From Branchiostoma lanceolatum (lineage: Eukaryota; Chordata; Leptocardii; Amphioxiformes; Branchiostomatidae): a stretch of DNA of 64,000 nt. A model generated the notes under the pieces. The model was not told the DNA's origin, searched no databases, and saw only the letters and a program-made list of their open reading frames with translations. This document shows positions 1-11,000 of this stretch, one piece after another. Position 1 is the first letter of the stretch; the number at the start of each line of letters is the position of its first letter. The stretch is from positions 4,503,001 to 4,567,000 of the forward strand of contig NC_089731.1 of assembly GCF_035083965.1 (NCBI RefSeq). The letters run 5' to 3'. The position numbers and the translations under genes are program-made.

Positions 1-359
1 AACGTTTTTATTGTTCCTTGGGGATTTTGCTTGAACGAAATTGATACGGTGTATTAAGCATATCAGCTTTTCTGTAGGCAATGAAAGCATACGTCTAACT
101 TTTCATAGTTCGTGGCTTAATCTATATGCAATATTCATTGCATTTTTGCGACCAATCGGTGTTGATATATTTAAGACAAATTTACCGCGGTACAGGCTAT
201 TACATGTATTTTGCTCCATCTGCTGTACTTGATGGCTGTTGTTGAACACCTTTACAGACCTAACACAGGCTGTCGTTGGTTAAGGCGTTTGGGCTACACA
301 CTTTCAAGTATCTGTTTTTGTTGTTGACACAGTTCGTATGTGACTGACTCAGACCACAG
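1..359. other. No confident feature; left flank of receptor gene 1
   Basis: I see no exon, RNA gene or repeat that I can support here. The first visible receptor exon begins after a CACAG acceptor at its right end. It needs an upstream exon ending in codon phase 1, probably a signal-peptide exon as in the paralogue at 18 kb. I found no convincing donor-bearing signal-peptide exon in this stretch, so it likely lies left of the window. Confidence 0.4.
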
Positions 360-3300
360 CTATGAACACGCCAGTGCTAAGGGTGGCTGTTTTCGAGGTA
401 AGACTCTCCTTACTTTTTTCACTGAAATGTTTTTATTTTCATTAGGCATTTTAACCTACAAGACAATGTTTAGTAGATTGACACAATATTGTGATCAGCC
501 ATTCGTGTATCTGACGGGCAGCTAAAGAACGATTGTAATTGTTGATGTACAGTGACCTTGAAGCAACGTAAATACGCTGTACTAAAAAAAAAAACATAGT
601 ACATACATTACATACATATACACCCCGTTTACCTTCATTTTCTAGTAAAGACCGGGCAACAGCTATAATGACGGCTAATGTTTTCGTATTCTTTATCTTT
701 TTATATTCTACATATTCTAAGATTTATTTTTGTACATTCTTCATGATAATCAATTTGTTTGATTCCTGATGATGATGACTGATTTGATTGTTTAATTTCT
801 ATTTAATAACCAACTTTTTTCGTATTCTTTATTTTCTTATATTCTACATTCTTTAACATCTATTTTTGTACATTCTTCATGATAATCTAATTGTTTGATT
901 CCTGATGATGATGACGGATCTTATTGTTTAATTCCTATTTGATAACCAAATTTTTTCCATATTTTTTCCGTGTTGCAGAGATCCCCATTCATAGTAAAGC
1001 GAGCGAGTCCGGACGGGTTCCAGTGGAGTGGGTTCTGTGTGGATCTGCTGGATGATCTTTCATCCGTTCTGGACTTCAAGTATGAGCTGTACGAAAGTCC
1101 TGACAATATCGCAGGCAACAAACTTCCTGGCGGAAACTGGACGGGCGTCATTGGTCAGATTGTCAATAAGGTATGAAAATCTTAATTTGTATATGTAAAT
1201 GAACGCTTCTATGTTTTCACATTAAGCTACTTTAATTACACTCTATTCGATGCAGCACTGAAATAATTCAAGTCGCTTATCTTATTTTACTTATGTCATT
1301 TTATTTCATCTGCCTGCTTGACCTGTGTATTGCTTTATCGCAAAAGATTGACTAACAGAGATTATTAAAAGGTACAGAGGAATTTCTTATACATGATTTT
1401 CTTTTGACGTCGTCTGCATCCGATGATGCTGGATCACAGCATAAGTCTTTAAAAGCATACGAAGATACCATTGCTTAATCCAATTATACGCAGGTATTCA
1501 AATTATGATTATCATGACGTCAATGAAAACTTCTAGAGGCAACCATCTAGAAAAGGTAGTCACACTTATTTTTCTAAATAAATGCCATATTTCAGAAGAA
1601 TATAATGTTGAAGTATTTCACGTATTTACAGAAAGCTGATCTGGCCGTCTCTGCGCTGACCATTACGTCACTGAGGGAAAAGGTTGTTGACTTCACCAAA
1701 CCTTTTATGGAATATGGCAACGTGCTTGTCATGCGCAGTCCGTCACTGGAAGATAGGCACATCCTGGCATTTACCCACCCATTCCATTGGCAGGTGATAA
1801 AAAACCTGTTCAACATAGTAATAAAATAATCTATTTGCATCAACGAGTAGTAAGCGTAACCTCAAATACTGTCACAAATAAATAAGTCTTCCTCTTCCAT
1901 TGGCTATTGTCTATAGTCCAAGAGGAGATCAATGTCTATGGTCTAACATCACATAGACCAAGAAATGGATCTAATAACGTACAATGAGGTTTATCATTTG
2001 CGAGTTTGATAAGCCCGGGAGAAGGCACGATACAAGATCTTTTGCACCTTTGAAACGGTAGATCCGTATGACTGTGTAGATGGGCCGAAGTTCCTGATGA
2101 AGGGTTATTGAAATAGATAAAAGTTGTGCAGTGGTTTTTAGTGTTTCAACTTATCTTTTATCTTTAGTGATGAATATCGCAAGTGTTACACCGTTTGTGT
2201 AAAGTCTGTGATTACAAACCGATGACATTACAGACCTGTGTAGAGAATCGAAGAGCAGGCGAATGATATTATTTTTACCTTCACAGGTGTGGCTGTGTAT
2301 CGTGACCTGCATGTTCACGGTGGGAATCCTGCTGTTCCTCACCAGCAGACTGAGGCTGAAGATGAACGCCGGGGACAGACACGCCGACAACGACAGGGCC
2401 TTCAACCTGAGGAACAGCCTCTGGTTCGTCTACTGGTCCATGATGCGAAAGGGTAAGGAAGTTCTTACTCTTTCTCGAAGCAAGGGGTTTTACATGGTCT
2501 ACCATATGGACGAAAAGGGGTCTGTCCAAATGTGTTGGTATATCTTTGCTGTATGGGCTGACACTCCTAACGCAACAAATGTGACTTGAATGACCCAACG
2601 CATGCATTTTATTACATAGGTACACACAAAATTCCGTTCAATGTGAAATTTGTTCTTGGTCATTTGATACACATTGATGGTTATGCCTGGTAGTGTAAGC
2701 GACGATTGTTGGCTAGACTTGGCATATCGTAATTTCTTGTGACAAGTTTGACAATTAGTTTTCAGTTCTTTTGAATGTTGTCTTTGTTCGCTACTTTTAT
2801 TGAAGGCAAGAGCTTCATCAAACATGTGTAACTAATGGATAACATCGACCAGCCATATATTTTTTAAGGTATAACATAGGATTCGAGCAACATTTCTGTA
2901 CTTTAACATCTAACAGGTGGAGAGCCACCGCCGCGGTCTCTTTCCACACGAATCATCGCTGGATTCTGGTGGCTGTTCGTACTGATCGTCGTGTCCACCT
3001 ACACCGCCAACCTCACGGCCTTCCTCACCGTCAAACGCCTCAAGCACCCCGTCACGTCTCTGGACGACCTCGCCTCGCAAACCAAAGTCAAGTTCGGCAT
3101 CGTCAACCACGGGTCGCTCTACGACTTCTTCAAAGCACAAGAAGGTGGGTATCTTATGATTTTAAGACATTTTGTCAGGTACGTAATGTTTATGATCACC
3201 ATCAACTGGGTTTTGTGAATTTGGCAATAAACCTCAACTCTCATAAAAGAAACCGATAACATCTACAAAATGTAGCATCACCTATCACCCATGTATGCAT

Positions 3301-5797
3301 ATATCTAGGTGTTGAAAGCATTATTCAGAAGGCCTAGATAGCAACTTTACTTTAATGTGGTGGCATTAGGGCATAGATGTGAAGCTATGGTAGTTAACGT
3401 TATGCTCAATCTTAAAATGACAGTTCAGTCATTAACTTCTTGACAATAAAAGAGATCCATAAAGGAAGAAATAAAAGGAGCTACTGACAACTTCTTTCCT
3501 TTTATCTTCTTAGGCACCAGTTCTATCTATGAGAGACTTTGGTACGGCATGAAGGCAAACCCACATGAAAGCTTTGTCAGTAACCTGCACGAGGGAATGG
3601 ACAGGGCAAGACAAGGAGGATATGCTTTTATAACAGATGGCACATATTTCGTGTACGAGGTAATTCCATAATGTAGGCAAACCATGTAGCATGGCACGTG
3701 ATATCATATAATGGTTTGATATATTATTTGATGTGATGCAATGTTTTAGCCGACGCTAACCAGAGACGGCATCATTCAGATCTCCGTTTCTGATTTATGC
3801 ACATTTTGGCATCTTGACCTTTTCGGTCTTTTTTTTTTCTAACAAAGTCTTACCACGTTTACGTTTACTGGCTATTCAGCCATTCATAATAAACAAAGAT
3901 ATAGGGCATGGTAGTGTTGTTTGTGCTGTTGAAGAAGGTGGCTGAAAACATGGTCCATTGATGAGTGAGAAGCCTTTGCATGTGCATGCATGTATGTATA
4001 TATCCATTTGTTTTCATACATGTAGTATTAGATACATTTTCAATAGACTTTTTCGAATCAATCTGAATGATCATTACCTTACACATTTTTATTGAACTTT
4101 TGATAAGTTTAAGACTACTCTTATAAAGTCAATTAGATACTTTATGAAACATTTTTCTCATACTAATAGGCAATGAAAGATCCGGACTGCCAGTTGAGCA
4201 TGGTCGGGGCACCGTTTGTCTATGGAGGTTATGGGATAGCGACGAGAAATGGCAGTCATTGGACAGAAAAACTCACGATCGGGTAAGATAAATGACTTTG
4301 ATTATTCATTATTTGTCTTTTTTTGAAACACGCACCAACCATGGCAAACTTTTATGTATACGCTTGAATTTAGATAGCGTTGACGATTTGAAAGATCTGT
4401 AAAATTTTCCAGATGAAGGAACTTGCCAGGTTTTTGAGACAGGCTAAATCACAGAAATCCAGCTTTCCCTCATTCAGTTTATAATTTTTTGCCTCAGTGT
4501 TCATATATAGCAACTACCGAATGTTATGTGGTTGACTTTTAAACAACATCTAAAAAGGAAAATTCATCACCTTACTTTTGTTATTGGTCTAACGTGTTGT
4601 CAAAATAGTAGAAATTCTGTACGACTCTGGAGGCTGGTTATATGTCAGCAAATTTTATGTAACAGCTCATATCATCACATATCTAAATCTTCAACCATTT
4701 TTCATACAACGATTCGCGCGATGTGTAGCATCTTACAGTTGCGAGAGTTGGGCAGAATCAACACGTTACGGGACCGGTGGTGGCCGCGATCTGAGTGCTC
4801 ATTAGATGGGTCCGATCCCAGTGCCGATGCAAGCGGTCTAACGCTAGCTGATTTAAAGGTACGTTCCTAAAGCCTTCAAATGTAAGAAGCTTAATAGTGA
4901 ACCGAAAAGTTTGTATCAATGTACCTAAACACGTAAAGTTGTAGGTAAGTCTTTCTAATACTTTGCCATAACCATGGATTGATCTCCCGAGCCTCTTAGT
5001 TAAGTTCAAGTTTATTTCAAACATAAAACGATGTTCTTTCAGGGCGTGTTTTACCTGCTGTTCTGTGGTCTACTGGTAGGAGTTGTTGTTGCCCTTTGTG
5101 AAATCTACTGGCAGAAAACACATCGCGTCAAGGAGGTAAGTAGGATCTTCATTAACTTGCCTTATTCCTTAGGCTAGATTACGGCCTTATCGGGGAAAGC
5201 CATCTCTTCAGAGTAAAAAGTCTTACTAGTATATGCAAGATGCCATGCCACATTTTAAAAATAATATGAAGACTCGTTTTAAGCTTCTTCGTGGCAATAC
5301 CTTTACCTATCGTTATCCAGTGGACAATCCATTGTAAAGGGTACCATGACCTACTCTACAATTCAATAAAGGTTTTAGATTGATTGATTGATTCATTGTT
5401 CCTAGTATACGTAACTTTTTGTTTGTTTGAACCTTTGTTTATTCATGATAAGCTCAAATCGGCACTCAGGCCGCTTTTCATTGATGTCACGAGTGAAGAG
5501 GTAAGGGTCAGATACAATATAGCAGATATACACAGTCATTTGAGTCCTAATAACTCTATCATCATATATCATTACATATTTATGGTACAACAATATACAA
5601 TTGCTACAACTGATTAGGTTCTATTTGTTTTTATTGGGCATATCATTTTCCAGAGCCAACATTCCGTACCAATGGATGAAGGACAGCCCCGGGAATGTAC
5701 GGAACATGCCTTGTTAAGAGAGTGTCTACAAAAGGTCGAACTAGGTGAGATTCGTGTCGTCATTCAGAAGATCGAGTCAACGAACGGCAATCCGTGA
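360..5797 (+). CDS. Ionotropic glutamate receptor (AMPA/kainate-like), gene 1, 5' exon missing from window
   Basis: A ligand-gated cation channel subunit of the plasma membrane. Exons by frame and GT-AG signals: 360-397, 979-1170, 1632-1793, 2287-2452, 2917-3144, 3514-3659, 4170-4282, 4729-4858, 5043-5135, 5654-5797 (TGA). They join in frame to about 470 residues. Numbering from the Met at 362, the S1 lobe has FCVDLL and [14 protein letters not shown], with the conserved carboxylate-binding Arg at residue 91. M1 follows, then the re-entrant pore [15 protein letters not shown]3 with [13 protein letters not shown], the S2 lobe and M4 ([19 protein letters not shown]). There is a short cytoplasmic tail. 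The pore has Arg-Lys where AMPA receptors have Gln-Gln. S2 has Asp (codon 3636-3638) at the position of the acidic residue that binds the ligand amino group. No amino-terminal domain is visible: coding starts directly before LRVAVFE. The closest relative is the inverted gene at 8.1-18.1 kb. The ligand is not deducible by eye. Confidence 0.9.
685..956 (+). repeat. Two-copy tandem duplication (~136 bp unit) in receptor 1 intron
   Basis: Two adjacent copies (685-820, 821-956) share CGTATTCTTTAT, TTTTGTACATTCTTCATGAT and TTTGATTCCTGATGATGATG in the same order with a few substitutions. The second copy ends at the polypyrimidine tract before the 979 exon, so the duplication also duplicated intron-end sequence. 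Confidence 0.75.
5281..5393 (+). mobile_element. 5'-truncated non-LTR retrotransposon 3' end with (ATTG)n tail
   Basis: The segment ends CAATAAAGG...TTGATTGATTGATT, a polyadenylation-like signal followed by a short tandem tail. This is the form of 3' end seen in CR1/L2-type elements. No reverse transcriptase remains. It lies in the last large intron of receptor gene 1. Confidence 0.5.
5411..5580. repeat. Dispersed ~170 bp repeat, second copy at 40147-40318
   Basis: The stretch from GTTTGTTTGAACCTTTG to ATATATCATTACATAT recurs at 40147-40318 with moderate divergence. Read on the minus strand it ends AATAAACAAAGGTTCAAAC, like a retroelement 3' tail, so both are probably fragments of a minus-oriented element. 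It contains a 48-base in-frame segment with AG and GT borders (5453-5500) that could be mistaken for an exon. Confidence 0.7.
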
Positions 5798-8062
5798 AAA
5801 GACAACTGATACATTTTTCTGAGTGCTTTATTCTGAACATATCATACTTCTGTTAGCCGTGCCTTCTCTATCAGGAGACCAAGTTGATGAATTTGATGAT
5901 ATTTTATAAATAATCGAACAAAATTGTAAAGCAGCTATATCAATGGTGTTGTGGCCAGAAACAAATCATTTATGCCACTAGACGAGACACGGTCGTTGTC
6001 ACTGTCGGTGGACTTACTCTGAAGTTCTGTACGAATTCTTATGAATGAAAAGTGCACTTTAAAACCTACATTTTTCATACATGAGAAAACGATTTCAAGC
6101 AACCTAAACTCTCACTGGCTATGCATTTTTGAATTGATGTATCTTCAACGTATATCTCCAGCGTATAGATTTATGCTTGATGTCTATTTGATATATCATT
6201 TGATTAATCAATTTGTTACTGTTTAGACAGGTTTTAGTCGTCACTGCCAATTACTTGATTATGGCACAACACCTTTTCAACGTAAGAAAGACACCCATGG
6301 CACTTTGTCTATAACTGCTGTTGAAATTCCAAACACACTTATAATATAAGATATTTGGGTAAACATGGTATATGGCATCATATAGAGCCAATAACCTTAT
6401 CAACGGATCCAGAAGGAGTCGTCAAGATCAAATCAAATAAGACGAATCATTTGTTATAATCCCCCAGGGTTTTTTTTTTCTAGAATATCTTGCAGTCGTC
6501 CAGAAAGATGCCTGGTCGATATCGCTTTGCCATAAGCCCCATATCCATTTTGTTCCCCCTTATCACTTCCCTGCTGATTAATCTGACGTTAACAAAGATT
6601 GGAATTGATATATTTGCGTAAGATATTGGCTTTAAGTCGGACGGTCCTCTGTAACGCATGGTAACTGGAAGTTCGATCCCAGTTACATCGATTGAAAATA
6701 AATCAATACCCAAAACCCAATGCAACTTGGAGCCAATCAAAGCTCTCACGTGTATTTTCACAAATATATTAATGTCAACTGTTTCTCCAACGGTATTGGA
6801 CTATGTGGCATCGAAGTGACCATTTCAGAGGAGAGAACAAGAGAATGCATGTTACATTATAGTTACTGACAAGCAACCCGATAAATTTGTGAACATTTAT
6901 CGAGTTGCTTCAGGTATGTATCTTGTTTTACCTTGATGTCTAACCTTCATCGATATAGAAGAATATTATGGATTCAAGGGTGATTTTCCGTATCGTAAAC
7001 TTTGCTTTTATTCCATTCCAATCTCCGAACACATCTCTTACCTTTACCACACACTAGCTTGTGCAGGCAATCAAGTCTCCTTTGCGTTTCAATATCGGCA
7101 GTTTATTACCGGTGCTATTTTACACACTGTCAATAATGTTTCACGCATACATACATATATACATATCTATAAACGGCTGTAGGCACAGCATAAACGATTG
7201 CATTGTCACATGGCCTATGGGGCCTCAAAGGTATTGAGGAAAGAATGAAAAAATGAAGAAAAAAAGATTATCGTGGTCAGAATATTGAAAAACATGGAAC
7301 CATATGAACAATCCGTCCTTTTGTGTTTTATTCAAAAGGTAAATATTAATGTTCTTTACATTTTTTTGTTCCTGGCAATATTGATTTTGGGGTTGGATAC
7401 TGCCTACTGCAAAATATTCCCATGGTCTCTCCCTTTGTACATTATGTAGCCTCCATAAAAAGGCTTGACCCCTTTTTATGAATAGAATCAAAAGGGCTAA
7501 TGAAGTTTGAATGAAAGAAACAATACGTACTTCACATAGATCGTGACATATCTTCACATCTAATTACTAACAGTTGTCCGTTTTTAATGTTGTCTGCATA
7601 ATTGTGTAGACTATTGCTTCTATATATTTATGACATGACATCACAATTTTGCTAATAATATACATGTATATACAGTTATCTTTTTAAGGAACGTCACTGT
7701 TCATTGAAAGACAGTTGGTGAACGCTTACATAGCCTAATGTCATCCACTTCGTCTCTGTTGCATTATGAGTTATCTTCTTAAGTTTATTATTATATAGCC
7801 GGAATATTTGTGTTTATGGTAACATAATGCCACTCCTGTTTCTGTAACTACCTCTTATACCATCTCCTTCGCGTTTCTCCTCCGGTGGTTATAGATAACG
7901 CCATGACCTTATGTCACCAAATACACCTGGACACGGGACAGTAACCCCTTATTGCCTTACGATTTATATTGTTTTTCAGTAATTTAGTCGTCTAATAAAC
8001 TTTTATGCATCTCAACGACACAGTTTGCTTCCTCTCATTCGGCTTTACAGTCTACTCTTCAG
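5798..8062. other. Intergenic space between convergent receptor genes
   Basis: This holds both 3' untranslated regions and AT-rich DNA. I see no coding signal. A sequence near 6640-6700 has a T-arm-like GTTCGATCCCAG, but nothing folds as a tRNA. Confidence 0.5.
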
Positions 8063-11000
8063 TTACAATCTGGTAGTATCAGTATTGGCGTTGTTAAGAC
8101 AGCTGCAGTGCCTCTGGCTGTAAGTGTTCCTCTGTATCAGTATCGCGTACTGACCACTGGAGAAACCTCGCATCAGCTCTTGCAGATTGCCTTCCTCAAT
8201 ATCTTCCACGCCCTGCAAGAAATATTTTATATTACTGATCGTATTTATGATGATAATTTCGATACAGTGTTAATGATGATGATGATGATAGAAAATTGAA
8301 AATGATAACCACAGCATGGTTTGTAGATATACTGTTTAGAATCTTTGTATAAACAGTGCCTAATTGACTCAATTAATGACGATTGATAAGATACCTTGTT
8401 GATACGCTTTTTTATGAACAGATTTTAGAACATGTTGTAAATAGAATATTCCGTCTTACTACATCTTTCGATCCGGACAGGCTGAAATAACTACCTACAA
8501 CCCCGACATTCTTGTATGGAATGAATTGTAATTGTTATTGTCAGAGAATATGCTACAGTAATACGTAGCACTAGGGGTGTGGATACCATATGTCATTGTG
8601 TATAAAGTGTAAAATGGAGGCAAATCAGTATCACTATAAAAGCTTATGGTAACATTTTTCTATTTTGCAATAATTGGGGGTATATTCATATGGATGTACA
8701 TAGGTGTCACGATTTTGTTTTATATTTTGGTAACGGGGAATGTTATTCAAAGCAGTGAAGTTCAATGTTTTGAAGTTACCTTAGTCTTAAAGCCCCGGAA
8801 TCGACACCAAAGTATTTCCAGTGCCGCCACTACACACCCAAGAACGCTACCTGTAATAGCAAAACAAATACAGAGAGAATAAAAGATAACACGATAACGT
8901 TCTGGTCAAATCACATAATCTCTAAAACTACAATCGTACCCACCGTACGTGAAGTGACGTAACTATTGTCCGCAGTGCTAAATGTTTAATTTTGTTTAAG
9001 TTAATTTGAACTTTTACATGCAAAAATAGCAATGTGAATTTTGACATTAATGCACATCATATACATTCAGAAGCATATGTCTGACACAACCAAGATACCG
9101 GAAGAGACGAATTCAGCTCATTGGTTTCTTGCTATAATAACAATATAGTAGCACGATGAGATAAAAACGTCTACATAAAGAGAAAATAATGACCAGAAAT
9201 CGGCAAAATTCAACACTTTCTTCCATCACATGAAACAGTAAACGGAATAATTTGGATGTACCAATGGTGGTAGATATCTGGTAAATCTGGTAAAGGTTAC
9301 GTTGCTTTTGATAAATCCAATTGCAAATTTTCGTGCAGTAGGCGACCGCCACGTAACGTGCAGACATTTCTTATCTCACTCACCCCCGGCAAGTAGGTAG
9401 AAGATGCCGATGAAGTCCGCCATGGCGAGCTCCCGTGCGCTGGCGTCTTTCCTGGTACCGTCCGTGCTGCAGCTGCTCCTGGGCCACCACGTGTCGCGCA
9501 GGAGATCTATCCGCCCTGATTCCCGCAGCCGCAAGATTCTGAGTCAATAATGAATATCTATCATTTTGTTTGATATATATTCATTTATATTCATTAGGAT
9601 TGCAACAGTACAATACATGTGAGACACAGGCAGCTATTGCTGGTGTCGTAACCCATACACATAATATAGCTGGGTGAGGTAAGGAAAGTCGTGTTAAGTG
9701 CCTTTCCAAAGGGCACAACATCGGCGGCATCATAAGGTTCGAACCCGGGACAGCTGGGCTCTGGGCCGGAAACCCTGCCGTGACGCCACACGACCCTACA
9801 AATATCAATGAATGCCTGAACACCAACGGGTTTATATTTGAAATATGATGAGTTATATGTTTCATTATCGTCAGCATTACTCTTTCAACCATCATTTTTC
9901 TTTCTCATCCCATGTGCACAGTTAACAAGACTTGCAATAATCATATTACAATGAATTACGTCCTTCATAAATGGCCGCTGTAGTAAAGACATTCTAAAGC
10001 CAATAAATGCACTAGCTCCTAACACAAAAAACGTTAAACGTTTAATACTTGCAGCAACGAATTGTTTCCAACAATGATATATCTTCGAGTATAGAATTTA
10101 TTGATAGAATTTAGGAAGTTGTGTTATTGACAACTGAGGAAGTCTAGCTAATATGGTACTAAAGAGATTGTTTTGTTATATCCAAGACAATAGTTGAAAC
10201 ACCCAAGCTGTTGATAACTTGCTCCAACACTTACTCTAACGACAGTTTCTCTGTCCACGGGCTGTTATTCTGTGTGGCAATGCCGTACCCGCGGTACAGA
10301 AAAGGTGCTCCTGCAGTAGCCAGTCTACAGTCGGTGTCGCTCCTCGCCCTGTTCTGGAAGTACGGATGGTGCACCATAAAGATGTAGTTACTGGTAAGGA
10401 CCCGCTGCATGCCTTCATTCACAGAACTGACGAAACTCTCCGCCGGTCGTGCCTTCATCGCGTGCCACAAGCGCTCATACACAGAGTTGGTGCCTGAAAC
10501 ATTATAGATAATAATAGATAAATAGAACATCATGAACATGCCATAAGTTATTAGCGCGCCAGAAGTATTTTACCTTCGTTAGTTTGACGAACTCGTCATT
10601 ACAGATGCATAAGTTAAGTATACACTTACAGAAATCCACGAATTGAGATTTCCCATTTGGATTAAACTTTCTCTGTACTTTATAGCTTTTTAATACTTGT
10701 AATGAATCTCTAGATAATAGTATTGCTCTTGACTTTGTGAAACTTACACACGTTTAATTGGTGGCATTGCTTGCGAACTATTCAAACGGTAAATGGTCTC
10801 ATTAAACGCTGCGTAGCTGAAGTTAGTCCTCTAATTTGCCGCCATGATATGTGAGTTCCAAAGGCGCCGAAACGGTTTTTGCACAGAATTGAAAATCTAT
10901 ACCTTCCTGATTTTTAAAGAAGTCCAATAACGAGCCCTTGTCCGTGATTCCGTACAAGATGGAACTCTGAGCGGCGAGGTCCTCCACGGAGGACACGGGC

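Noticed and set aside
5453-5500. 48-base extra exon of receptor 1
   Set aside because: It lies in a dispersed repeat, the acceptor lacks a pyrimidine tract, and receptor 2 has no matching exon. Kept only as a finding to test.
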